Assembly: GCA_020249925.1 (NCBI GenBank)
Contig: JADCER010000001.1
Location: 1 to 64,000, forward strand
Reading direction: 5' to 3'
Length of the DNA stretch: 64,000 bases
Origin: Roseomonas sp.
Lineage (GTDB): Bacteria > Pseudomonadota > Alphaproteobacteria > Acetobacterales > Acetobacteraceae
The notes below the pieces were generated by a model. The model was not told where the DNA came from and searched no databases. It was given only the letters and a program-made list of their open reading frames with translations. How positions within the stretch are numbered: the stretch's first letter is position 1; each line of letters starts with the position of its first letter. The position numbers and the translations under genes are program-made. This document shows, piece by piece, positions 1 to 8,135 of the stretch.

Positions 1-374
1 AGCCAAGCGGAACGCTTGGCGGCTCGGAAAATGCGACCAGACGGAAGGAGATATTTTCAAGCCAAGCGGAACGCTTGGCGGCTCGGAAAATGCGACCAGA
101 CGGAAGGAGATATTTTCAAGCCAAGCGGAACGCTTGGCGGCTCGGAAAATGCGACCAGGCGGAAGCAGATATTTTCAAGCCAAGCGGAACGCTTGGCGGC
201 TCGGAAAATGCGACCAGGCGGAAGCAGATATTTTCAAGCCAAGCGGAACGCTTGGCGGCTTGGAAAATGCGACCAGACGGAAGGAGATATTTTCAAGCCA
301 AGCGGAACGCTTGGCGGCTCGGAAAATGCGACCAGGCGGAAGGAGACATTTTCATGCCAAGCGGAACGCTTGGC
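1..374. repeat. Tandem array of a 59-bp unit with a nested palindrome
   Basis: Six full copies start at 1, 60, 119, 178, 237 and 296, and a partial seventh starts at 355. Each carries an 8-bp perfect inverted repeat (GCCAAGCG, 3-nt loop, CGCTTGGC). An outer pair (ATTTTC upstream, GAAAAT downstream) allows a longer interrupted hairpin. Units differ by only a few bases, mainly in the spacer (AGACGGAAGG versus AGGCGGAAGC). The array begins at the window edge, so its full length is unknown. It ends abruptly against an IS3 remnant. A diverged single copy lies at 17973-18016. The period is not a multiple of three and no convincing gene runs through it. Function is unknown; it could be an amplified REP-like element. 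Confidence 0.95.
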
Positions 375-625
375 TTGAACCGACGGTCGAGCTCCGTGTC
401 GCTGACATGCGCTACGGGCAGGCAAAACAATCCAAGCCCTTGCGCAAGATCTCATTGGCCTGGCGCAGCGCGCGGTTCCTGCGTTCCAGCGCTTTCAGCA
501 TCTCAGCCTTATCTCTCAGCACGCCAGCCCGCTTGCCGCTATCAACTTCCGCCCTCGTGATCCAGCACCATCCATACCGCCCGGGCACGGACTTCAGGGG
601 AGAATTTGTTCGTCGTCTTGCTTAT
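375..625 (-). pseudogene. Decayed IS3-family transposase OrfA fragment
   Basis: Conceptual translation on the minus strand gives, from about 620 down, SKTTNKFSPEVRARAV and then VLDHEGGS. After a frame jump it gives KALERRNRALRQANEILRKG. After another jump it gives TELDRRFKP near 375-400. These are the N-terminus, the leucine-zipper-like region and the C-terminus of IS3-family OrfA in the correct order. The start codon position reads ATA, there are in-frame stops, and much of the middle is missing. The fragment runs straight into the tandem array at 374. It is non-functional. The family call rests on recognised motifs, not on a search. Confidence 0.75.
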
Positions 626-662
626 AAGGGCTCCATCCTAGTTGGAAGTTGGCGCCGATGGC

Positions 663-803
663 TTAGCCGCGGCGGTTCAGTTCGATCAGGGCAGAGGGTG
701 CAGTCCAGGAAACCACAATCTCCATCTCAGCCAGGAAGCGCTCTCGCCGCGTTTACTTGTGGTGGCGGTCAAGGCCGAGGCTGGAGAAGCGTGGCTGCCG
801 CAT
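663..803 (-). pseudogene. Decayed IS5-like transposase N-terminal fragment
   Basis: Minus-strand translation from an ATG at 803 reads MRQPRFSSLGLDRHHK, a stop, then TRRERFLAEMEIVV and PSALIELNRRG before a second stop at 663-665. The second part matches the N-terminal pattern of IS5-group transposases (TRRE-FL-EM-VVPW---LIEP). There is no trace of the DDE domain, so this is a short relic. Nothing recognisable was seen between it and the transporter gene stop at 924. Confidence 0.6.
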
Positions 804-923
804 GGCGGTCACGCTTAAGGGTTGCATGGCCAAGGCGAAACAGAATCAGGAAATCAGCGACGGGCCAAGGGGGTGGGATCAAGTCAGAGGTTTCCTGGAA
901 AGCCTTTGCCTGGCTCCAATCCC

Positions 924-2618
924 TCAACCCACCAACCAAACAATCACTGTCCCGCCCGAAGTCAGCAATATATGACCAAAGGGCACCGCAGCCGTATAGC
1001 CCAGCACCGCAACCGGGCTGCCGGATTTTTCCTGCAATGCGGCCAGCGCCGCCGTCATGGTCTGCGCGCCGGAAAGTGCGCCCAGCAGCAAAAGCGGGTT
1101 CATGCGCAGCACGTAGCGCCCGACGAATAGCCCAACGAATTGCGGCACCAGTGTCACGAAGGCGCCGGCAATCAGCAGGCCGATGCCCACTTCCCGCACC
1201 GCCTCCACAAATACAGGGCCAGCATGCAGGCCGATCATGCCGACAAATCCAGCCAGGCCAAGTGATGTCATCAGCGAAATTGCCGCATCCGGAATGCGCG
1301 CGATTTGCGGCCGATGGGAACGCAGCCAGCCGATGAAAAGCCCTGCCATCAGCGTGCCCACGCTGGTTGAAAGCGTGATATGCGCCCCGCCAATATCAAA
1401 GCCCGCAACGGCACCAATCAGCCCGCCCACGAAAATCGCGAGCCCCAGCGTGACATAATCTGTCGCATCACCCTGGCGGATCGCGGCCCCCACAAGCGCC
1501 GCCGCGGCCTCAACATGCTTTTCGGTACCGATCAGCGTAATGATGTCGCCCCGTTCCAGCCGCGTATCCGGGGCGATTGGCACCTCCAACCCGCTGCGCA
1601 GAATGCGGCGCAGGAAAACGCCGCGCGCCACCGGCATTTCGCCAAGCTCACCAATGCTCCGCCCCGCGACGCTGCGTGAGGAGACGTACACATCAAGCGA
1701 AAGCGCAGGGATATCCAGCAATTCCTTATCCTCAACCTCCTGCACCTCGCTGCCGAAAAGTGTAATCAGCACCTCACGCCGCGCTTCAATGGCGATCACA
1801 TCGCCCTCCTGCAGCAGCGTATCGGGCTTGGGGTCCAGCAAAGTATCGCCGCGGCGGATGCGTTGGATGAAAACACGCTGCCCCGCGGAATGTGCCTCAG
1901 CCTCCGCGACCGTTTTCCCCGCCAGCGCTGTGTCGGCTTCAAGCGCATAGGCGCGGATTTCCACGGGCCGCCAGGCGGAAGCAATGCCGGCGCGCTTATG
2001 CGTCATGCCGTATTTTTCTTCGAGCTTGCGCGCCTCGGCCGCCACATCAACGCGCAGCAACATGGGTCCGAAGACAGTGGTCATCAAAATCACGCCAAGC
2101 GCACCGAACAAATAGCAAAGCGCATCGGCCACCGCGATATGCGTGATCAGCAGGTCGCGCTGTTCCTTGGGTAGCGGCAAGGCGCGGATCGCCTCGGCCG
2201 CCGTGCCGATGGCGGGCGATTCCGTCATGCCGCCGGAAAACAGCCCCGCCGCGAAACCGACATCCAGCCCCAGAATGCGCGCTGCAATCACGGCCGTGGC
2301 AATGCCGGTCAGCGGGACAATGATGCCAATGGCAATGCCGGGCAGCCCATCCCCCTTCACCGCCACCAGGAATTTCGGACCGACCGAATAGCCAATGCCA
2401 AACAGGAACAGCAAAAACAGGATGGAACGCGCAGTTTCCGACACCGGCACATGGGCGAATTGGCCAATCAGGATGCCGGCGAAAAGCGCGCCCGTCACAG
2501 GCCCCAAGCCGAAACCGCGGAAGGTGACCTTGCCGAACAGATAGCCAAGCCCAAGCACCAGATAGACCGTAAGGTCGGGGTGCGTTTCCAGAAAACTGGC
2601 AAATTCCCCTTGGCCCAT
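924..2618 (-). CDS. AspT/YidE/YbjL-family transporter
   Basis: A 564-residue inner-membrane protein. An N-terminal block of hydrophobic helices (about 15-190) is followed by a soluble region of two TrkA-C (RCK_C) modules (about 205-370) and a C-terminal block of helices. The duplicated family motifs are visible: LFSGGMTESPAIGTA in the first membrane half and GALSGAQTMTAAL in the second. This is the layout of the aspartate:alanine exchanger family and of uncharacterised YidE/YbjL proteins. The substrate cannot be told from sequence; AspT itself exchanges aspartate for alanine. The gene lies 84 bp downstream of rsmI on the same strand, and may be read with it. It ends next to the IS relics. Confidence 0.85.
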   Translation of the reverse strand: MGQGEFASFLETHPDLTVYLVLGLGYLFGKVTFRGFGLGPVTGALFAGILIGQFAHVPVSETARSILFLLFLFGIGYSVGPKFLVAVKGDGLPGIAIGIIVPLTGIATAVIAARILGLDVGFAAGLFSGGMTESPAIGTAAEAIRALPLPKEQRDLLITHIAVADALCYLFGALGVILMTTVFGPMLLRVDVAAEARKLEEKYGMTHKRAGIASAWRPVEIRAYALEADTALAGKTVAEAEAHSAGQRVFIQRIRRGDTLLDPKPDTLLQEGDVIAIEARREVLITLFGSEVQEVEDKELLDIPALSLDVYVSSRSVAGRSIGELGEMPVARGVFLRRILRSGLEVPIAPDTRLERGDIITLIGTEKHVEAAAALVGAAIRQGDATDYVTLGLAIFVGGLIGAVAGFDIGGAHITLSTSVGTLMAGLFIGWLRSHRPQIARIPDAAISLMTSLGLAGFVGMIGLHAGPVFVEAVREVGIGLLIAGAFVTLVPQFVGLFVGRYVLRMNPLLLLGALSGAQTMTAALAALQEKSGSPVAVLGYTAAVPFGHILLTSGGTVIVWLVG

Positions 2619-2702
2619 GCTGCTTCCCCCTGTTTCTCATGAAACGGATTTGCGAGCCTTGCCCATTGCCAGTGCCCTGCCAAGCCATTGCGCGCAGGCG
2701 GT

Positions 2703-3617
2703 TCAGTCTTCCCCCTTCAACAGGGCCAAAGCCTCACGATAAATATCCCGGCGCTTGCGCCCGCTGGCCTTCGCCACGGCCTCCGCCGCATCCTTGACCG
2801 AGAGCCCGCTGTCCAGCGCGGCGCGAAGCTGCGCGGTCACCTCAGCGTCACCCACTACTGCCTCGGCTGCGGCGGGGCCGACAACAATGCAGATCTCGCC
2901 GCGCGCTTCGGTGCTGGCGTAATGCGTGGCCAGCGTGCCAAGGCTGCCGCGCCGCACTTCCTCAAACCGCTTGGTCATTTCGCGCGCGACAGCGGCGGGG
3001 CGCTCAGCGCCGAAGGCCGCGGCCATGTCAGCCAGGCTTTCGGCTAGCCGGTGCGGCGCCTCATAGAAAATCAGGCTGGCGGCAAGCCCTGCCTGTTCCA
3101 GCGCCTTCAGCCGGGCAAGGGCTGCCTGACGCGCGGCGGCGCGTGGCGGCAGAAAGCCCTGAAACAAAAAGGGTTCGGGCGGCAGGCCCGAGAGCACGAG
3201 CGCCAAAACCGCCGCATTCGGGCCGGGAATGGCCGAAAGCGGCAGCCCCGCGGCAATGGTTGCGCGCGCCAGCCGAAAGCCCGGATCGCTCACCAAAGGC
3301 GTTCCGGCATCCGATACCAGCGCCAATTTTTGCCCCTGGTCCAGCATTTGCAGTATTCGCGGAAGCTCTGACGCTTCATTATGGTCATGCAGAGGAATCA
3401 GGCGCGCGGCGACCCCCAGCCGGGCGAGCATTGCGCCGGTTGTTCTGCTATCTTCACACAGCACCGCATCGGCGGCCTTCAGGGCGGCCAGGGCGCGGGG
3501 CGAAAGATCCCCCATATTGCCTATGGGGGTCGCAACCAATGTCAGGCCGGGCCCAATGGCGGGCGCAGCCGAAGGATGGACCGACCGTGCCTCGTTTTCT
3601 GAATCGGCTGTCGTCAC
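2703..3617 (-). CDS. rsmI: 16S rRNA (cytidine1402-2'-O)-methyltransferase RsmI
   Basis: A 304-residue tetrapyrrole-methylase-fold enzyme that 2'-O-methylates C1402 of 16S rRNA using SAM. Diagnostic stretches are LTLVATPIGNMGDLSPRAL near residue 25, the CEDSRTTG segment, and SDAGTPLVSDPGFRL, all typical of RsmI (formerly YraL). The start used is a GTG at 3617. The conserved core begins about 24 residues later, so a shorter start is possible. The gene is divergent from the LpoA-like gene, as rsmI and lpoA are in Escherichia coli, which supports both calls. With the chosen starts the two 5' ends overlap by 31 bp. Confidence 0.95.
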   Translation of the reverse strand: MTTADSENEARSVHPSAAPAIGPGLTLVATPIGNMGDLSPRALAALKAADAVLCEDSRTTGAMLARLGVAARLIPLHDHNEASELPRILQMLDQGQKLALVSDAGTPLVSDPGFRLARATIAAGLPLSAIPGPNAAVLALVLSGLPPEPFLFQGFLPPRAAARQAALARLKALEQAGLAASLIFYEAPHRLAESLADMAAAFGAERPAAVAREMTKRFEEVRRGSLGTLATHYASTEARGEICIVVGPAAAEAVVGDAEVTAQLRAALDSGLSVKDAAEAVAKASGRKRRDIYREALALLKGED

Positions 3618-4738
3618 GCCTGATTGCCCTTGTTCCGCTTGGGTTGCTTGTCGCGCTTGCGGCCTGTGCCCCGCAAGCCCCCATCATGGTGGGCGCCCCA
3701 ACAGTTGCAGCGCCGCCGGATATGGCGCGCACCCGTGTTGCGCTGCTGCTGCCGCTTTCGGGCCAGCAGGAAGCGCTTGGCCGCGCCTTGCAACAGGCGG
3801 CGGAATTGGCGCTGTTTGAACAGAATGACCGCCGGGTGGAATTCGTCCCCCTCGATACGGCGGGCACGGCCATGGGCGCGGGGGATGCGGCGCGGCGCGC
3901 CGTCAGCCTTGGTGCGGTCAGCATGGTCGGGCCACTGACCGGGGCCGAGACCGCGGGCGCTGCGCCAGTTGCGCAAGCCGCGCGCCTTCCGGTGCTGGCC
4001 TTCACCAATGATTCCTCTCAGGCGCGGCCAGGGGTTTGGGCGCTTGGCGTCACGCCCGAACAGCAGATGCGCCGCGTGATGGGCTCGGCCATGTCATCCG
4101 GGGCGCGGCAATTCGGCATGGTGGCACCCGATGATGCCTTTGGGCGCGCCTTGGCGGCGGCGCTGCGGCAGGCAGCGGCGGATTTCAACCTGCCAAGCCC
4201 GGCCATTGCGCTGTTCAATGAACGCGCAGGCGCGGCCGGCCCGGTGGCAGAAATGGCACGGCGCGCGACCAACCCAATTGATGCGGTGGTGATTGGCGCC
4301 ACCGGCTTCCGCGCACGGGAATTGGCTGCGGCGGTCAGGGCAGGGGCGCAGGATAATCCTCGGCCTCTGCTGCTGGGCCATGCGCTTTGGATTGCCGATG
4401 CCGGGCTTGCCAATGAACCCGCCTTGCATGGCGCGCTTTTCCCCGCGCCGGATGAACGGGCGCGCGGTGTTTTTGATGCGCGCTTCCAGCAGGCTTTCGG
4501 CCAGCGCGCGCCGCGCATTGCGGGGGTTGCGCATGATGCGGCGCTGATGGCTGCAGGCCTTGCGCTGGCGCCTGCCGGCACAACGCCTGATGCCATGCCG
4601 CGCTTTGATGGCGTGGATGGCCCGGTGCAGCTGCGCGCCAATGGGGCGGTGGATCGCAGCCTTGCGCTGTTTCGCGTTTCGCCAAATGGCGATGCCGTGC
4701 TGGTGGAACCGCCCATGCCGCTGGGTGTCGGCTTCTGA
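3587..4738 (+). CDS. Penicillin-binding protein activator LpoA-like lipoprotein
   Basis: A 383-residue lipoprotein with a type I periplasmic-binding-protein fold (LppC/YraM family, COG3107). The GTG start at 3587 follows GAAGGATGGA, a good ribosome site. It gives a signal peptide with lipobox LAAC and modified Cys27. The body has the Leu/Ile/Val-receptor pattern, for example RVALLLPLSGQQEALGRAL and GPLTGAETAGAAPVAQAA. In enterobacteria LpoA is an outer-membrane lipoprotein that activates PBP1a. Alphaproteobacterial members lack direct proof of that role and have no N-terminal TPR domain, as here. It is divergent from rsmI, and the yraN gene that often follows is absent. Confidence 0.8.
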   Translation: MPRFLNRLSSRLIALVPLGLLVALAACAPQAPIMVGAPTVAAPPDMARTRVALLLPLSGQQEALGRALQQAAELALFEQNDRRVEFVPLDTAGTAMGAGDAARRAVSLGAVSMVGPLTGAETAGAAPVAQAARLPVLAFTNDSSQARPGVWALGVTPEQQMRRVMGSAMSSGARQFGMVAPDDAFGRALAAALRQAAADFNLPSPAIALFNERAGAAGPVAEMARRATNPIDAVVIGATGFRARELAAAVRAGAQDNPRPLLLGHALWIADAGLANEPALHGALFPAPDERARGVFDARFQQAFGQRAPRIAGVAHDAALMAAGLALAPAGTTPDAMPRFDGVDGPVQLRANGAVDRSLALFRVSPNGDAVLVEPPMPLGVGF

Positions 4739-4764
4739 AGCATGCGGCGCGGCTGGGTTTTGGC

Positions 4765-6132
4765 ATGAAGCCTTTGCTACGGCTTGCCTTTGCCATTGGC
4801 GCCGTGCCGCTGCTGGTGCTCGGGCTTTTGATGCTGACGCGCGAATTGCGGCCTTTGCCGGGCATGGCGGCGCTACTGGCCGTTATGCTGGCAAGCCTTG
4901 CAATCGCCTGGGGCTGGCGCGCAAGGCTTGCGCTTCTGGCGGTCAGCCTTGGCGATGCGCTGGCGCAAATCAGGGCGGCGCCTGCACGGGCTGAAGCGGC
5001 CGCGCTGCCTTCAACCGAAGACCTGGCCGATGGCATTCGCCGCCTGGCGCGGGGCCTCGCAGAACAGGGCGCGCTTCTGGAGAGACTGCGCCGGGCGGAT
5101 GCCGCCATTCTGGAAAACCTGCCCGAACCCGTGCTGCTGCTTTCGGCCGAACGCGCCGTGCTGCGCGCCAACCCCGCCGCGCGGCAAATGCTGGGTCCGG
5201 AAGCGGCGGGGCAGGGGCCGGATGCGGCGGCGCTGCTCCGCCATCCCGTGCTGGCCGTCGCCATGGATGACGCCCTGGCCGAGGGCCATTCCACCACGGT
5301 GGAGCTCCATCTGCCCGTGCCTTTGCCGCGAGAGGTCTCGGCCCGCGTCGTGCCGCTTGACCCGCCGCTTGCCGATGGCGGGCGGCTTCTGATCCTGCTG
5401 ATTGATCGCAGCCGAGAGGCAGCAATTGAACGCACGCGCGCCGATTTCGTCGCCAATGCCAGCCACGAATTGCGCACCCCACTCGCGAGTTTGTTGGGCT
5501 TCATTGAAACGCTGCGCGGCCCCGCCGCCGATGATCCGGCGGCGCAGCAGCGCTTCCTTGGCATCATGGCCGAGCAGGGGGAGCGGATGCGCCGGCTGAT
5601 TGATGACTTGCTGAACCTTTCGCGCATTGAAATGGAGGAACATCAGCCCCCGACCGGTGAAGCGCCACTCGCCATGATCACGCGGGCGGAAGCGGAGGCT
5701 TTGGCGCCGCTCCTGAATCGGCGCGACATGCGCCTCACGCTTGATGTGGCCGAAGGTCTGGTGGCGCGGCCGGCGAATGCGGATCAGATTGCGCAGGTGA
5801 TCCGCAATGTCCTGGAAAATGCCATCAATCATGGCCGTGAAGGCGGCTTGATCACCATCGCGCTCATGCCGGCTGCGGCAGAGGATGGGACCGCGCGCCC
5901 CGGCGCCTTGCTGAGCGTGGCCGATGATGGTCCGGGCATCGCCAAGCACCATCTGCCGCGTCTGACCGAACGCTTTTACCGCGTGGATGGCGCCAGATCG
6001 CGCCATAAGGGCGGCACCGGGCTTGGGCTTGCCATCACGCGCCATATCATCATGCGCCATCGCGGAAGGCTTTCCATTGAAAGCACGGAGGGGGTTGGCA
6101 CGAGGGTGCGTGTCTGGCTGCCGACAGGGTAG
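4765..6132 (+). CDS. PhoR-like sensor histidine kinase
   Basis: A 455-residue membrane sensor kinase. Two hydrophobic helices (about 5-25 and 33-53) are followed by a PAS-like region (about 110-210). Then comes a HisKA box with NASHELRTPLASLLGF, whose phospho-acceptor is His234. The HATPase domain carries an N box (NVLENAINHG), a G1 box (VADDGPGIAKHH) and a G2 box (GTGLGLAI). PAS-HisKA-HATPase with this H-box context is the PhoR group, which senses phosphate with PhoU/Pst and phosphorylates PhoB. No response regulator, pst or phoU gene is adjacent, so the pathway is inferred. The gene starts 26 bp after the LpoA-like gene. Its last 172 bp of coding sequence are duplicated 915 bp downstream. 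Confidence 0.85.
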   Translation: MKPLLRLAFAIGAVPLLVLGLLMLTRELRPLPGMAALLAVMLASLAIAWGWRARLALLAVSLGDALAQIRAAPARAEAAALPSTEDLADGIRRLARGLAEQGALLERLRRADAAILENLPEPVLLLSAERAVLRANPAARQMLGPEAAGQGPDAAALLRHPVLAVAMDDALAEGHSTTVELHLPVPLPREVSARVVPLDPPLADGGRLLILLIDRSREAAIERTRADFVANASHELRTPLASLLGFIETLRGPAADDPAAQQRFLGIMAEQGERMRRLIDDLLNLSRIEMEEHQPPTGEAPLAMITRAEAEALAPLLNRRDMRLTLDVAEGLVARPANADQIAQVIRNVLENAINHGREGGLITIALMPAAAEDGTARPGALLSVADDGPGIAKHHLPRLTERFYRVDGARSRHKGGTGLGLAITRHIIMRHRGRLSIESTEGVGTRVRVWLPTG

Positions 6133-6442
6133 CGCTGCGGCGCGGTCTCGGTCATGGTTGGCGGGAGGTTCGGCTGGGTGGATAGGCTTCGTGCCCCGAC
6201 CTGCTATACGCTTGCTGTACGTAAGGAAAAAAGACGTGTGGCACGATGGTGCAAAAGCGCAGAGTTACCGATTGCGGCCCGAAGCGGTCGCCGCGTGTCC
6301 GCTGGACCCGAATGGGCTCTACAGAAGGGACAGTAACGAAAATGCGGTTGGCATGATATTGACCTCGGCATAATCATTGTGTCACCCTGATATTTGTTAA
6401 AGCGTACCGTCTATTTGGCCTGATGTTTTTGGGGGACCGCTC
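6133..6442. other. Intergenic segment with no supported gene
   Basis: The first 24 bp still belong to the sequence duplicated at 7048-7071. The rest, about 6157-6442, is less GC-rich. It has no reading frame I can tie to a family and no clear terminator. It looks like the left part of inserted DNA that carries the lipoprotein gene at 6443. Confidence 0.5.
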
Positions 6443-6838
6443 ATGCGTCGATCTGCGTTGGTGATATGCTCTACTCTGCTTATTAGCGGCTGCGCTGCCC
6501 CGGAGAGCGCAAATCTTGTGCCGTTGGAAGTTGACTTCTCTTGGCAAGGTACCTCCCCGTGCACGACCACGCCCCCGGCTTTTGAGATCAGAGGAATACC
6601 AGCCGAGACCAGAAATTTGTCCATCTCCCTGGTGGACCTCAACGTTCCCTCCTTCAATCACGGAGGCGGACGGGTATCCTATAGCGGCGGCAGTAGCGTA
6701 CCAGCTGGCGCATTCACCTATCGAGGACCGTGCCCCCCAATGGGCTCCACGCACCGGTATGAGTTTACGGTTAGTGCGCTTGATGGAAATGGTCGGGTCA
6801 TCGGTCGGGGACGGGCTGTGAGACCTTTTCCGCCGTAA
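6443..6838 (+). CDS. Small YbhB/YbcL-like (PEBP-fold) lipoprotein
   Basis: A 131-residue predicted lipoprotein. The signal peptide is MRRSALVICSTLLISGC, with lipid-modified Cys17. The mature part has patches of the phosphatidylethanolamine-binding-protein fold: NLSISLVDLNVPSFNHGGG, then YRGPCPPMGSTHRYEFTVSALD, which corresponds to the PEBP PPxGxHRY segment. It is shorter than full YbhB/YbcL proteins (about 150-180), so it is a compact or divergent member. Its function is unknown. It sits inside the interval bounded by the two copies of the histidine-kinase 3' end and has a more AT-rich, less biased codon use than its neighbours. Both points suggest acquisition by transfer. Confidence 0.6.
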   Translation: MRRSALVICSTLLISGCAAPESANLVPLEVDFSWQGTSPCTTTPPAFEIRGIPAETRNLSISLVDLNVPSFNHGGGRVSYSGGSSVPAGAFTYRGPCPPMGSTHRYEFTVSALDGNGRVIGRGRAVRPFPP

Positions 6839-6875
6839 TTGGGACCTGAAGACATTTGTCGGTCGCGCCGCTCGG

Positions 6876-7047
6876 TCTGACCGAACGGCTTTACGGCGTG
6901 GACCCTGCACGATCCTGCCACAAGGGCGGCACCGGGCTTGGGCTTGCCATCACGCGCCATATCATCATGCGCCATCGCGGAAGGCTTGCCATTGAAAGCA
7001 CGGAGGGGGTTGGCATCAGGGTGCATGTCTGGCTGCCCATAGGGTAG
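6876..7047 (+). pseudogene. Duplicate of the histidine-kinase 3' end
   Basis: Bases 6876-7071 align without gaps to 5961-6156 at an offset of 915 bp, with roughly nine in ten bases identical. The coding part restores LTERLYGVD, then KGGTGLGLAITRHIIMRHR and the final HVWLPIG, stopping at 7047. Only the G2 box and the last strand of the ATPase domain are present, so it cannot work alone. It may be the original gene end displaced when the intervening DNA arrived, or a copy made by that event. Confidence 0.9.
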
Positions 7048-7148
7048 CGCTGGCGCGCGCTCTCGGTCATGATCGGGTTGGAATGCCGGTTTTGGGCAGG
7101 GCTTCACCATCCATAAGCTTCGGATGGAAAGAAAAGGGGGAGGATGTC

Positions 7149-8105
7149 ATGAAAATCCAACGTCGCGGTCTTTTGGCCTCAGCAGGCGCGCTGCTGGCGG
7201 CACCTGCCCTGGCGCAGCCGCGCTGGCCGGATCGGCCGATTGAAATCATTGTTGGCTTTACGGCCGGCGGTGCGACCGATCTTGATGCGCGCGGCTATGC
7301 GGCGGCCCTTGAAAAGCGCATTGGCGGTTCGGTTGTGGTGGTGAATCGCCCCGGCGCGGGTGGTGAGGTTGCCCTGGCCGCGGTGGCGCGCGCGCGCCCT
7401 GATGGGCATACCATCGGCACCACCAATATGCCGGGCCTGCTCACCATTCCGATCGAAAGGACGGCACAATTCAAGCTGGATGATTTCGTGGGCATCGGGA
7501 ATCTGGTGACCGATCCTTCCGCCATCACGGTGCATGAGGACAGCCCCTATCGGACGCTGGCTGACCTGCTGGCGGCGGCGCGGGCACGGCCGGATACTAT
7601 CACCTATGCCTCACCTGGTGTCGGTACCGATGATCATCTGCAATTGGTGCTGCTGCAGGCCGCGACGGGCACGCGCTTTGTGCATGTGGTCTTTCAGGGC
7701 GATCCGCAACTCCGTACCGCGGTCCTTGGCAAGCAGGTGGATAGCATGGGGCTCAATCTGGGGCCGGTCACCGCAAATACCGATAAGCTCCGTGTGCTTT
7801 CCCAGGGTGGGGCCACGCGCAGCCGCTTCCGCCAGGATGTGCCAACCCTGATGGAACTGGGTTTTCCGGTGCAAATGGCATCAGAACGCGGCCTGGTGAT
7901 GCCGGCGGCCACGCCGCCCGCGATTGTCCAGCGCCTACGCGAAGCCACCGCCGATATCGCGCGCGATCCCGAATTCGTGAAAATCCTGGAAGGTCGCTTC
8001 ACAGAGCCCGCCTATGAAGCCGGCGATGCCTGGTTTCAGCGCCTGCGCCAGCAGGAAGCAGAATACCGCCGACTTTGGCAGGTAACGCCCTGGTCTCAGC
8101 GGTAA
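7149..8105 (+). CDS. Bug/TctC-family periplasmic solute-binding protein
   Basis: A 318-residue extracytoplasmic receptor of the tripartite tricarboxylate transporter (Bug) family. The ATG at 7149 lies after GGGGGAGGA and gives a short signal peptide (RRGLLASAGALLAAPALAQ), probably cut after AQ. Family signatures are PIEIIVGFTAGGATDLDAR at the mature N-terminus, NRPGAGGEVALAAVARA, and the C-terminal EAGDAWFQRLRQQE. Bug proteins bind small carboxylates or amides. No tctA/tctB membrane genes are nearby, so this is one of the many orphan Bug receptors typical of such genomes. The ligand is not predictable. Confidence 0.9.
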   Translation: MKIQRRGLLASAGALLAAPALAQPRWPDRPIEIIVGFTAGGATDLDARGYAAALEKRIGGSVVVVNRPGAGGEVALAAVARARPDGHTIGTTNMPGLLTIPIERTAQFKLDDFVGIGNLVTDPSAITVHEDSPYRTLADLLAAARARPDTITYASPGVGTDDHLQLVLLQAATGTRFVHVVFQGDPQLRTAVLGKQVDSMGLNLGPVTANTDKLRVLSQGGATRSRFRQDVPTLMELGFPVQMASERGLVMPAATPPAIVQRLREATADIARDPEFVKILEGRFTEPAYEAGDAWFQRLRQQEAEYRRLWQVTPWSQR

Positions 8106-8135
8106 GGCTTGGGCGCATCGGCAGGTGAGGGGGGC

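Noticed and set aside
1-374. CRISPR array
   Set aside because: Whole 59-bp units are repeated with no unique spacers between short repeats, and no cas gene is in the window.
16-560. Open frames through the 59-bp array that encode repeated peptides
   Set aside because: The unit is 59 bp, so the same peptides turn up in successive frames. They have no ribosome site and no family match; coding is a by-product of the repeat.
134-1336. A 400-codon open frame covering the array, IS relics and the transporter 3' end
   Set aside because: It runs antisense to a clear transporter gene and through two dead transposase fragments, with Arg/Ser/Pro-rich nonsense composition.
4335-5627. A 430-codon minus-strand open frame
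   Set aside because: It lies antisense across the lpoA-like and histidine-kinase genes; GC-rich third positions leave long antisense frames throughout this window.
6220-6373. A possible small antitoxin-like frame near the VRKKDV peptide
   Set aside because: Only a few residues recall DUF1778 antitoxins; no start site and no toxin partner.
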